From contig DYQK01000024.1 in the NCBI GenBank assembly GCA_020719385.1, positions 1-36,069 on the forward strand: DNA of 36,069 nucleotides, read 5' to 3'. This document shows positions 18,247-27,784 of this stretch, piece by piece; position 1 is the stretch's first letter; each line of letters starts with the position of its first letter. This stretch comes from Rikenella microfusus (GTDB lineage Bacteria > Bacteroidota > Bacteroidia > Bacteroidales > DYQK01). The notes beneath the pieces are model-generated. The model made no database searches. It was not told where the DNA came from and worked only from the letters and a program-made list of their open reading frames with translations. The translations under genes were made by a program, and so were the position numbers.

Positions 18247-19017
18247 TTACTTTGCTTGCAATTTTTCCATTAATTCCCGAATCAATTTATCCTTCTCCAA
18301 CAATTCCTTGTCCTTCACAGATAAAATCTCATCCTTCTCCAACAATTCCTGCTTCAAAGCAGTAATTGTGCGTTCAGGTTTCAACAAAACTTCCATAAAT
18401 TTCGTTTTGTCAAAAAGCGTTTCAGCACTCAACACAAAACCTGGAACCGCAGGACTCAAGATTGCCCCATGCCCGCCTCTGAAAACCAAAGAATAACTGC
18501 CGTTTTCCAAAACATATTGTTCAACAATACGTTTTTTGGGGTCAATAATCCAGTATTCCTGAACACCGTGAGCAGCGTAATCGTTAAACTTAATATTTCG
18601 GTCGTTCTTCTCTGTCGAAGGAGAAAGAATTTCAACTACAAAAACAGGTGCAGGAAAAAACATACAATCTTCTGCCAATTTCTCCTCTTGCTCTGATGAG
18701 AAATAACAAATGTCAGGCTCGTAATCGTTGCGAGTCAGTTTAATTAACAATTTTTCATAGCCCACAAAACCAAGCATGTATGTCGAAACATAATCGTCCA
18801 ATTGTTTTAACAAACGTTTTCCCACTTCATTATGACTTCGTTTGACAGGCGAATGAATAATTACCTCGCCGTTGATGAATTCTGCTTTTTGCTCTTCAGT
18901 GATATTTTGATAAAATTCCTGTCTTTTGCGTTGTTCTTCTTGCCAAGCATCTTGCAGTTGCGTGAGATATGCGGGGAAATGTACCGATTTCACAATTTTT
19001 TTTAAAAAAGTTTTCAT
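18247..19017 (-). CDS. Uma2 family (DUF820) predicted nuclease with C-terminal coiled-coil repeats
   Basis: NGEVIIHSPVKRSHNEVGKRLLKQL, YEPDICYFSSEQ, FVVEILSPSTEKNDRNIKFNDYAAHGVQEYWIIDPKKR; C-term LLEKDEILSVKDKELLEKDKLI repeats. Confidence 0.88.
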   Translation of the reverse strand: MKTFLKKIVKSVHFPAYLTQLQDAWQEEQRKRQEFYQNITEEQKAEFINGEVIIHSPVKRSHNEVGKRLLKQLDDYVSTYMLGFVGYEKLLIKLTRNDYEPDICYFSSEQEEKLAEDCMFFPAPVFVVEILSPSTEKNDRNIKFNDYAAHGVQEYWIIDPKKRIVEQYVLENGSYSLVFRGGHGAILSPAVPGFVLSAETLFDKTKFMEVLLKPERTITALKQELLEKDEILSVKDKELLEKDKLIRELMEKLQAK

Positions 19018-19054
19018 ATTTTCTCAAATTTTATTAATTTTTTGCGAAAAACTT

Positions 19055-19822
19055 TTAGGTATTTTTAAAAAACCTAATTATTTCGCGTACTTGATTCAAA
19101 AATTTTGTATCTTCAGATAATTGCGACAATTGCTCCTCCGATTTGTGCGACAATTTTTGATGTTCAGCAGCGTTTTCGGCTTTCAACTTTAATAATGCAG
19201 TATTGAACGCCAAATTTTCGTTTTTTAAACTTTCTAATAGACTTTTTATTTCAGAAATCAACGAATCTGATTTTTCAACATTTAACTGACTCTCAAGAAA
19301 TGTTAAATGTTCCTGAAGTTTATTAACTTTTTTTAACAATTCAACAACATCCTCGCGAGGAAACTTTAACTCGTTTCGTATGGCGGCTAATCGTTCTGAA
19401 ACAAACTCTCGCATACGCATCAGAGGACGCAAAAAAGTCAATAACAAAGCAAGCACCGAACCAACATATCCAATTCGCGTGATTCCTGTCAAAGACAGCA
19501 TCAATAAACCAACCGCAGAAATAACGTGCAACGAAATGGCGGCTATCAAATACTTTTTCGCAATTTTTTGGGCATAATTTACATTTTTCTCGTTTACAGG
19601 AATATTTTTTTCGCGAGATTGCTCCGCATTTTGCAAAACACTTTTCGCTTCGAAATATGTATTCCAAGGTAAAATAGTGATAATCAACAACCACCAAATT
19701 CCCAGCAAACCAATTATCCAGTCCCAATAAGAACCAGGATTTATGTGCAAAAATTCAAGAATACCAAAAACTACCAAAACAAGCAGCGAAATTAAAATGT
19801 AAGGAACTAAGTTAAATCTCAT
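19055..19822 (-). CDS. Membrane protein with C-terminal coiled coil, unknown function
   Basis: 255 aa, about four hydrophobic segments followed by a long heptad-like region. Confidence 0.55.
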   Translation of the reverse strand: MRFNLVPYILISLLVLVVFGILEFLHINPGSYWDWIIGLLGIWWLLIITILPWNTYFEAKSVLQNAEQSREKNIPVNEKNVNYAQKIAKKYLIAAISLHVISAVGLLMLSLTGITRIGYVGSVLALLLTFLRPLMRMREFVSERLAAIRNELKFPREDVVELLKKVNKLQEHLTFLESQLNVEKSDSLISEIKSLLESLKNENLAFNTALLKLKAENAAEHQKLSHKSEEQLSQLSEDTKFLNQVREIIRFFKNT

Positions 19823-19895
19823 TTTTCGATGATTCTTTTACAAAATTACAATTTTTTTTGCGAAAAGCAAATTTTTCCCAATGAAAATTTGAAAA

Positions 19896-19926
19896 AAAAA
19901 GTCTTCTTTTTAAAAGAAGACTTTTT
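19896..19926 (-). terminator. Hairpin terminator
   Basis: AAAAAGTCTTCTTTT-TA-AAAAGAAGACTTTTT. Confidence 0.75.
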
Positions 19927-19934
19927 GATAAAAT

Positions 19935-20525
19935 TTATCTGTTTCGTTTTACAACTAAAATATTATCGTTAATTACTTCAAGCACTTCGACCATTGTTCC
20001 TGTTTTCAAATCTTCAATTTCTTCTGTTACGGCATCGAGATAACGAAATGCACCTTGAATTTTTATCTCAACTTTGCCTTTTCCGTTGCGTCTCGCAGGA
20101 ATTTTGAGATACACTTCTCCAATTTTCCCAATGGCATTGTTCATTTCTAAGGTTCCACTTTGATTCATTCTTGCGATGAAATAAAACAAACCCGCCATAA
20201 TAAACATCATTATTAGTCCGCAAAGTGTTGATATAAGAAGAGTTGGCAGTAGCAACATTCCGCCGTAGGAGCAGGCAAGTCCTGTCCAAGAAAAAATGGT
20301 GAAAAACCCAATTAAGTTTTTGATGGTGAAGAAGTGAAAACTTGCGTCTCCGAATTCGTGTACGCCGATTCCGTCGTGGTCGAGACCTGTGTGAATATCG
20401 CCGCCGATAAAAGTCATTATTAACTGCAAAACGAACAAAATCGAAAACGGAAAGGCAATGCACCAATAAATTTGTTGCAGCAAAGTTAAGGTTTGCCACC
20501 AAGATGAGATATCAAGAGTTATCAT
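19935..20525 (-). CDS. YqiJ/NfeD-like membrane protein with C-terminal OB-fold segment
   Basis: N-terminal hydrophobic region with GGDIHTGLDHDG; C-term IGKIGEVYLKIPARRNGKGKVEIKIQGAFRYLDAVTEEIEDLKTGTMVEVLEVINDNILVV. Confidence 0.65.
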   Translation of the reverse strand: MITLDISSWWQTLTLLQQIYWCIAFPFSILFVLQLIMTFIGGDIHTGLDHDGIGVHEFGDASFHFFTIKNLIGFFTIFSWTGLACSYGGMLLLPTLLISTLCGLIMMFIMAGLFYFIARMNQSGTLEMNNAIGKIGEVYLKIPARRNGKGKVEIKIQGAFRYLDAVTEEIEDLKTGTMVEVLEVINDNILVVKRNR

Positions 20526-20562
20526 AATTGTTAAAAATTTTTAGAATTGTTAAAATAATTTT

Positions 20563-22701
20563 TTAAACAGGCACAGGAGGCCATATACTTTTTTTATTTT
20601 CTTTAACCCATTTTTTTAGCATTTGCTGATGGGTTTTATCAGAAACTTTTTCAATTTTTAGATATTCACAAATATCTTTCCAAAGTAAATTATCACGTTT
20701 TCCGTTTGCAAGTTTTTGCAATTCAGGAATTTGAATCGCATAATCATAAATTTTACTTACTTTTTCCTGATTTTTCTGCTCGAAAATTTGTGCTTGCTGC
20801 AATTCTTTTTTATTTTTTTCTGCGTTTAATAAAATTTCTTTCAGCGCAGGATACTCCTCCTTTTGCATATTTTTACAATTTAAGTACACCAAAGAATACA
20901 AATTTTTGGAAAAATCGGTTTCTTGGTCATTAAATAAATTACCATTTTTAAGGTAAAAATTTTTGTTATTCTCTTTTTTCATATGTTCTTCTTTTGTAAA
21001 AGAGTATTCATCAGATTCTCTAAAATAATCCTTCATTACCCCAATAGCATTATTGCAGAGATAATCAAATTTCTCTTTGTTCAAAATTAATTGAATTAAG
21101 GAATTTGTAATTTTTTGATAATCTGAAGTTTCAATTCCTGCGTGTTTCATTATTGAAAGTAACAATTTTATCACTACTCGATAAAATAAAAATTTGCTTT
21201 CGAGAATTCCTCTGTTTTCTTTATTTTTCGAAAATTCTTTCGCAAAACAAAAAAGTTTATACGCTGCATAAAAATCATCGCAACCAAATTTATTGCTGTC
21301 ATATAATTTCATTACTTCTTTGAAGAAAATTCCATCGGGAGTAAATTCTTTGTTTCGTCCAAAAGCATCTCCGGGTTTGCCAAACCAACCTGCGACATAA
21401 ACTTTTATCAAATCAAAAGCATTCACACTTTCTGTAAACGGATTACTTTTTTCGTTTTCTGAACATCCCAATCATTTCGCTGCAATTCAAAGAAAATTTT
21501 ATACTTCTCCTCGAATTTTATTTTTAAATTTTTGAGATTATTTTCCAACGACAGAAAATCTTGCTCTCTTACGGCATTTTTGCGTGTTTGCAAAACGAAC
21601 AATATTATTCAACAAAATTTTATTGTCGGCAGCAGGAATAATTTTCACAACAACGACAGCAGAAGCATACAATTTATCTAATTCGCCCTTTTGATTTGCT
21701 TTTTCAAGAACATCAAAAATTACAGATGTTGTTTGACAGCCGTTTACAATATATGGGTCATAAAGTTCATAATTTTTGATTTTACCATTAGGAACAAATC
21801 TGTCAAAGACCTTTTTCGCTTTAGGAGTTTGACTGACAACAATAGTTACGCCGTTGTTATATAAACCAAATTCTTTAGGGTTTTTCTCTAATGATTCTCT
21901 GATTTTTTTGTTAATTTTCCCTCGGAATCCCAAAAATTTGCGAACATTTTTTTCGAAAATCATATTAAAATCACCCGTTCGCTTTTTATATTCACTTAAA
22001 AACTCGTAAAAATAAGGCAGTTGAACAACGCCGCACCAAATATCAGCATTGTTGTTTGCGGGATGACTCAAATGTGCTTTTAAACCAACTTTTATACTGA
22101 CAACCTTACCATAATCCTCGAATATATTTGCCAATGAAATTGGAATTAATTTAATTTCGGGATAAGAAGCATGCAAATGATTGTTAAATCGGGCAACTTC
22201 GTTCAAAGAATCTGAATCCAAAGGATTCACTGTGCCATAAATAATATAAATTTCTCCTTCTTTTTCATTTCGAAATTTGTTAACTTTATCAACTAATTCC
22301 TGTGCTTCTTTATGAAGTTTGTTTGAATTTTCTAAAGTTTTTAAAATTTTATCCACTTCAGTATACAGATTTGCAAATTTATTTGCCAAAATGTTAAATT
22401 TAGTCTGCACCAAATACCAAATATCTGATTCTTGCGTTTCATTTTCCGCATTAATTTCGCCTTTTCTAAAAAACGCTAAATCAATGCCGCCATCGTTAGA
22501 CCTGTCTAATTCATACAAATTTTCCTTCTCGTTGTCAAGTTCAAAATCGAGATAATTTTCCAATAATTTTAACCCCAATAATTGTCCTTTTTGCAAGGAA
22601 GTTAAATTGTCATCAGTTAGACCACGATTTTCTAACCAAGAATCTTTGAATTCTTCGAAGGTAATATTTTCTTGAAATTGAAAAGAGTTTTGGTTTTCCA
22701 T
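20563..22701 (-). pseudogene. AIPR (abortive-infection phage-resistance) family protein, frameshifted
   Basis: N-terminal ORF 21538-22701 has FEKNVRKFLGFRGKINKKIRESLEKNPKEFGLYNNGVTIVV and DPYIVNGCQTTSVIFDVLEKA. C-terminal ORF 20563-21471 continues with NPFTESVNAFDLIKVYVAGWFGKPGDAFGRN. The missing middle is recoverable by two 1-nt corrections in A/T tracts. Confidence 0.8.
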
Positions 22702-22915
22702 AAAAGAAAAACATTTTTAATTAATTTTTTGCAAAATAAATAAAATTTTTTGAGAAATACAAATATTTTTCGATTTTTATAAAAATAATTCTATTCGTAA
22801 CAAAAAACATTAATAATTACTCCACAAAGACGCAAATAATAAACACGCAGCAATATAAATATTTTTTTCAAAAATACAATTTTTTTTCGAAATAACAAAA
22901 AAATGAGAAAAATCT

Positions 22916-23317
22916 TTACTCCTTCGGAGTCGGGTAATGTTTCTCTATATTTTTCATTAACTGCTCCAAAGATTTTTTCATCGAAATTTCTATTGTCGCA
23001 TAAGGTAAAATTTCTTTCGCAATGTAATTTATCAAAAAAACAATTTTTAAATTTTTTTTCGTTAAATATTCGTACAAAATAGATTTGTTTTTGCGATATG
23101 TCTCTCGCATTCTACGGCGAATTAAATTTCGTTTAACTGCTCTTTTAAAATTTTTTTTCGAAACGCTAAACGCAATTTGTGCAGGAAAAGGCGAGACAAA
23201 GTCTGTCTTTACCCAAATAACGACCAAAGGATACTCTATAAAACTGTGATTTTCCCCAAATAAAGTGTTGAAAAGTTTTTTACTGCATAAACGTTCTGCT
23301 TTTCGAAAAGTAAGCAT
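22916..23317 (-). CDS. rnpA: Ribonuclease P protein component
   Basis: FRKAERLCSKKLFNTLF, AFSVSKKNFKRAVKRNLIRRRMRETYR signature. Probable start at MLTFRKAER rather than at 23359. Confidence 0.9.
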   Translation of the reverse strand: MLTFRKAERLCSKKLFNTLFGENHSFIEYPLVVIWVKTDFVSPFPAQIAFSVSKKNFKRAVKRNLIRRRMRETYRKNKSILYEYLTKKNLKIVFLINYIAKEILPYATIEISMKKSLEQLMKNIEKHYPTPKE

Positions 23318-23377
23318 AAAAATTGGTTTAAAAAACTCTCTTCTGCAAAATTTTTTCACAGAAGAGAAATGAAAAAA

Positions 23378-24151
23378 TTAGGTAGTTACTGAATCATCAG
23401 TTTTTGAAGGTTTGTTCATTTTTTTGATATAATTTTCCAACGCCATCGTCATTGACGGCATTGTTGGTGTTGGTGCTTTTATGTCCAAACGCAAACCTGC
23501 ACTTTTGACTGCTTTTGCCGTTTCGAGTCCGAAGGAAGCAATTTTTAACTCATTTTGTTTAAATTCGGGGAAATTTTGCATCAACGCCTTCACGCCTGTC
23601 GGAGTGTAAAAAACGACAACGTCATAATCCATATCTTTTAAATCCGACAAATCGCAGCTGACGGTTTTATAAAAAACAACTTCGGTGTGTTTAATTTTAC
23701 TTTTCTCAAGCAACGAGCCAAATTCTTGCTTCGAAACATCCGAGACAGGAATGAGATAATTCTCGTTTTTGTGTTTCAAAATGATGGGCAAAAGGTCTTC
23801 GAACTTGCCGTCTGCAATAAAAATTTTGCGTTTGCGATAAATGGTATATTTTTGCAAATAAAGAGCAATGGTTTCAGAGATACAAAAATACTTCATATCC
23901 TCCGAAATAGCAACTCGCATTTCCTGTGCGATACGAAAAAAATGGTCAATGGCGGTGCGGCTTGTAAAAATCACAGCCGAGAAATCAGGAATGTTGATGT
24001 GAAAACGTCTAAATTCCTTCAACGAAACGCCTTCGACCTGCACAAAAGCCCGAAAATCTACCTTTACATTTACATTTTTTGCCAAATCAAAATACGGCGA
24101 TTTCTCATTCTCAGGCTTCGGTTGTGTAACTAAAATCTTTTTTATTTTCAA
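23378..24151 (-). CDS. hemD: Uroporphyrinogen-III synthase
   Basis: KILVTQPKPENEKSPYFDLA, VIFTSRTAIDHFF, DVVVFYTPTGVKALMQNFP, IASFGLETAKAVKSAGL; adjacent to rnpA and a DUF4271-like gene, as in many Bacteroidetes. Confidence 0.85.
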   Translation of the reverse strand: MKIKKILVTQPKPENEKSPYFDLAKNVNVKVDFRAFVQVEGVSLKEFRRFHINIPDFSAVIFTSRTAIDHFFRIAQEMRVAISEDMKYFCISETIALYLQKYTIYRKRKIFIADGKFEDLLPIILKHKNENYLIPVSDVSKQEFGSLLEKSKIKHTEVVFYKTVSCDLSDLKDMDYDVVVFYTPTGVKALMQNFPEFKQNELKIASFGLETAKAVKSAGLRLDIKAPTPTMPSMTMALENYIKKMNKPSKTDDSVTT

Positions 24152-24182
24152 TTTTTTATGTTTTAAGGTGAAACGAAAATTT

Positions 24183-25427
24183 TTAGATGTTCAAAAAACG
24201 ATAAATTATTCCTAACGGCAACATTTCAACCGTACAAAAATATAAAAACATATAAAACGGAGAAATATGTTTTTGCAAAATTATCTGAACACTGCGATAA
24301 AAATATAAACCATATAAAAATAAAAATAAATAAAATGAAAATACAACTAATTGATTTTCAACATTATAAGAGATATAAGGAATAAATAAAACAACAGGGA
24401 AAAAACTTAAACCTATCATTTTGTTAAAAATTCCGATGTTAAAACGACATTCATTAATAAAATTTTCTGCATCAAAAATTAAACCTAACATTTTTAGAAT
24501 CATATCTTTGAGAATCGAGATACCAAAAATTATTCCTAAATAAATTGTAAAACGCAAAAACGAGAAATATTCCTTCGTATAAAACGCATTTATCTCGCAC
24601 AAAAACAACGCAATATTGATGTAAAAAACGCCGTTCATAATCAACGAGGCTCGCTGTGCGAGAATATTATTTTCGTTAAAAAATTTCTGCGACTTGCGAA
24701 AACTCGAAAGCGAAATAAACAGTTGAGATAAATATTTTTTATAAAACAATTTTACTGCCAAAACTAAGAGAAACGAAAAAAGAATCACAAAAAAAGGAAC
24801 ATCCGACCAAAATTGTCTGTTAAAGTCAGTTTTTAACGACTGATTTTTTTCAGAAAAGTATGTTTTTATCGGAATATTTGAAGTAAAAGAATTGTAAACC
24901 GTCAGAAAATAAACGGAATCATTTTTTTCATAATATTCTGTGAACGAACTTTTTTGTAAAAATTTTATCTCCAAAACAGAATTTTCCTTGAGATTTTTGA
25001 AAAATTTATTCTGATGAAACGCAATTAAATCTGTCGAGAGATGGGAATAAAAAGTTGTGTCACTGACATAATGAAAACTTGTAACGTCAACTCCGTTGTA
25101 AAAATTCACAAAAAATTCCTGTTTTTCAATGATTTTGCCGTATTTTTGCAAATAAGGAATATCTTTTTTGATGTCAAAAATATTTGTGGGAAATAGATTT
25201 TGGGAAAATTTTTGCGAAAAAATATACGAAGTTGCGTCAGTTTGATTTTCAATTTGGTTAAAAATAAAATGTTTGAGATAAGTATGCTGAAAAAACTCTA
25301 AAAAACTTTTTTGCGGCAAGACAGAATAATTCGAAAAAAAATACACTCGACTCGTTGCATCGACTCCGTGGTCAAGAATGGCGGTAGGTTTAATAATTTC
25401 TTTGTCAGGAGGATAGTTGCGAATCAT
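24183..25427 (-). CDS. DUF4271-like membrane protein
   Basis: Multi-TM protein in the usual position next to hemD. Start placed at MIRNYPPDKE (25427) because a promoter-like motif lies just upstream. Confidence 0.65.
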   Translation of the reverse strand: MIRNYPPDKEIIKPTAILDHGVDATSRVYFFSNYSVLPQKSFLEFFQHTYLKHFIFNQIENQTDATSYIFSQKFSQNLFPTNIFDIKKDIPYLQKYGKIIEKQEFFVNFYNGVDVTSFHYVSDTTFYSHLSTDLIAFHQNKFFKNLKENSVLEIKFLQKSSFTEYYEKNDSVYFLTVYNSFTSNIPIKTYFSEKNQSLKTDFNRQFWSDVPFFVILFSFLLVLAVKLFYKKYLSQLFISLSSFRKSQKFFNENNILAQRASLIMNGVFYINIALFLCEINAFYTKEYFSFLRFTIYLGIIFGISILKDMILKMLGLIFDAENFINECRFNIGIFNKMIGLSFFPVVLFIPYISYNVENQLVVFSFYLFLFLYGLYFYRSVQIILQKHISPFYMFLYFCTVEMLPLGIIYRFLNI

Positions 25428-25459
25428 AATTTGTAAATTTTTTGTCTCAAAAAACGGGA

Positions 25460-25490
25460 CAAAGGTAATTATTTTTTCCAAAATAAACAA
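25460..25490 (-). promoter_or_regulatory. Bacteroidetes-type promoter (minus strand TTG-N20-TACCTTTG)
   Basis: Minus-strand -7 TACCTTTG (25460-25467) with -33 TTG (25488-25490). Confidence 0.5.
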
Positions 25491-25563
25491 CTTTGAGAAA
25501 AAATTTGAGGTAAAATTTTTTTTATGATAAAAAATTCTTATCATTGCGTTTTAAAATTCTTTT

Positions 25564-26958
25564 ATGAAAAGCAAAAATATTCTGTTGATTCTTTTGGGAA
25601 CGTTTATTTTGACAATTATTTCGTTTTATAATGGTTATCCTTTGGTTTACTCCGACACGGGAACGTATTTGTACAGCGGTTTTGACAAATTTATTCCTTT
25701 TGACCGACCAATAACGTATGGTTTGTTTGTTTTTGCCGCTTCTCTAAAAACTTCGCTTTGGTTTGTCGTTTTGATTCAAAATTTTTTCACTTCTTTTGTG
25801 ATTTTTCAAGTGTGTAAACTTTTTTTCAAAACAGAAATATTGCCCATTTCTTTTTTGGGAATTATTACGTTTTTAACATTTTTTACGGGAATTGCGTGGT
25901 ATTCAAATCAAATTATGCCCGATTTTTTTGCTCCGATAACAGCACTTTTAACATTTCTGATACTTTATTCTCCCAAGATAAACATTTTTAAACTTATATT
26001 TTTTTCAATTTTATTTATTTTCTCTTCAATAGTTCATCTTTCTCACTTGATAATTATTTTTATTTTAATATTTTTTAACATTTTTTTAGAAAAATTACTC
26101 ACAAAAAAGCAAATTTTTGTAATAGAAAAGTTAAAATTTCAAAGAATTTTTCTCATTTTTGCGTTAATAATCGTTTCGTGGTTCACTTTGCCGACAATAA
26201 ATTATTTGACAGAGAAAAAATTTATTGTTTCGAAAGGTTCATATGCGTTTTTTATCGCACATTTAGCCGACACAGGAATTTTAGAAAAATTTTTACGAGA
26301 AAATTGCGAAAAAATCGAGTACAAAAATTGCAAATTATGTCAATACAAAGATAGTTTGCCTCAAGATTTAGCCGCATTTTTATGGACTCCAAACGGCGTT
26401 TTCGCAAAAACGGGCGGTTGGGAAGGCGAGGAAGAATATAAAAAAATTGTTTTTGCAACTCTCAAAGAACCGAAATATTTAGTTTTAAATATCTATAAAT
26501 CAATGACTTACGGATTTTCTTTATTATTCCGCAACGAAATCGGACAAGGATTATCTGCATACAACGAGGGCAGCGCTCCTTACGGACAAATTCATTGGAG
26601 ATTTCATTACGAATTAAACAATTACCTCTCGGCGAAACAAAACATTTGGAACGGAAGCACTTTAAATTTAAAAACGTTAAACATTTTTAACTTCTTTTTA
26701 AATATTTTTTCATTTTTTTGTGTTTTATTAATATTTTTTACCTCTTTTTATAAACGAATAGATAATTTTTCGTTGAAATTTTTAATATTTTCTCTCTCTG
26801 CGATTTTTGTCAATGCCTTTATTACTGCAGGATTAAACTCGTCTTGCGAGAGATTTCAAGCAAGAATTGTGTGGTTGTTGCCTCTTGCGTTATTAATTAT
26901 TTTTATCAAAAATTTTGAGATTCTCAAAGAGAAGTTAAATTTTTCGAAAGAAAGTTAA
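25564..26958 (+). CDS. Polytopic membrane protein, possibly glycosyltransferase-like, function unknown
   Basis: 464 aa, about ten hydrophobic segments, N-term NGYPLVYSDTGTYLYSGFDKFIPFDRPITYGLF. Confidence 0.55.
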   Translation: MKSKNILLILLGTFILTIISFYNGYPLVYSDTGTYLYSGFDKFIPFDRPITYGLFVFAASLKTSLWFVVLIQNFFTSFVIFQVCKLFFKTEILPISFLGIITFLTFFTGIAWYSNQIMPDFFAPITALLTFLILYSPKINIFKLIFFSILFIFSSIVHLSHLIIIFILIFFNIFLEKLLTKKQIFVIEKLKFQRIFLIFALIIVSWFTLPTINYLTEKKFIVSKGSYAFFIAHLADTGILEKFLRENCEKIEYKNCKLCQYKDSLPQDLAAFLWTPNGVFAKTGGWEGEEEYKKIVFATLKEPKYLVLNIYKSMTYGFSLLFRNEIGQGLSAYNEGSAPYGQIHWRFHYELNNYLSAKQNIWNGSTLNLKTLNIFNFFLNIFSFFCVLLIFFTSFYKRIDNFSLKFLIFSLSAIFVNAFITAGLNSSCERFQARIVWLLPLALLIIFIKNFEILKEKLNFSKES

Positions 26959-27026
26959 AAAAACATTGCTAAAAAATGTTTCAAAAAAACAAACACAATT
27001 TAGCAATATTCAAAAAAGATAAAATT

Positions 27027-27185
27027 TTACTCTTTTTTGTCGAAAAATTCTTTAATTTGCTCATTGGGAAGAATTTCTTCTTTGAAAATATAAGCACCAG
27101 TTTTGGGAGAACGCACCATTTTGATGGCTTTTGTGTAATCCTTACTGCCGCTTTTCTGCAATGTTGCCACAACTTTCTTTGCCAT
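27027..27185 (-). CDS. DUF4295 small basic protein (absent from the supplied ORF track)
   Basis: Translation read directly: MAKKVVATLQKSGSKDYTKAIKMVRSPKTGAYIFKEEILPNEQIKEFFDKKE; sits after rpmB-rpmG as in other Bacteroidetes. Confidence 0.93.
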   Translation of the reverse strand: MAKKVVATLQKSGSKDYTKAIKMVRSPKTGAYIFKEEILPNEQIKEFFDKKE

Positions 27186-27206
27186 TGATTAAAATGTTTT
27201 AACGGT

Positions 27207-27389
27207 TTATTTTATTTCGCGATGAACGGTAACTTTTTTCAAGTACGGATTATACTTTCGCAATTCTAAGCGTTGCGAGGTATTTTTCTTGTTCTTGGTC
27301 GTAACGTATCGGGAAATTCCAGGAATTCCTGATTGTTTTTGTTCGGTGCATTCCAAGATGACTTGAATGCGATTTCCTTTTTTTGCCAT
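27207..27389 (-). CDS. rpmG: 50S ribosomal protein L33
   Basis: [60 protein letters not shown]. Confidence 0.96.
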   Translation of the reverse strand: MAKKGNRIQVILECTEQKQSGIPGISRYVTTKNKKNTSQRLELRKYNPYLKKVTVHREIK

Positions 27390-27414
27390 GGCTGTAACTC
27401 TTTGAGATTAAAAA

Positions 27415-27651
27415 TTAGTCAACAAAACCTTTTGTGCGTGCTTTTTTGAGAGCCTCGCTGATTCCAATTTTGTTGATGGTTCGCATTCCCGAGGTGGAAA
27501 TTTTTAACGTCACCCAACAATTCTCTTCGGGAACAAAATAACGTTTCTTTTTTAAATTGGGGTAGAACTTGCGTAAGGTGCGGCGTTTCGAGTGCGAAAC
27601 ATTATTGCCCACAAGAACGCGTTTCCCTGTAATTTGACAAACTCTTGACAT
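27415..27651 (-). CDS. rpmB: 50S ribosomal protein L28
   Basis: MSRVCQITGKRVLVGNNVSHSKRRTLRKFYPNLKKKRYFVPEENCWVTLKIST. Confidence 0.96.
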   Translation of the reverse strand: MSRVCQITGKRVLVGNNVSHSKRRTLRKFYPNLKKKRYFVPEENCWVTLKISTSGMRTINKIGISEALKKARTKGFVD

Positions 27652-27784
27652 GATTTTTGTTTATTTTTCTAAAAATAACATTGAAATTACTTCACAGTAA
27701 TGCAGCGGCAAAGTACGTAATTTTTTTTCTATTTTCCAAATTTTTGCGAAAAAATTTCTCTAAAATATTTTAAATTGTTGATTA

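Noticed and set aside
18247-18360. Short direct repeats at the 3' end of the Uma2 gene, considered as CRISPR-like or a tandem-repeat element
   Set aside because: They encode in-frame coiled-coil repeats (LLEKDEIL / LLEKDKLI) and have no spacer structure.
21447-21581. Programmed ribosomal frameshifting in the AIPR gene
   Set aside because: It would need a +1 shift then a -1 shift within ~130 nt; neither site is a classic slippery heptamer in the right phase. Sequence error or mutation is more likely.
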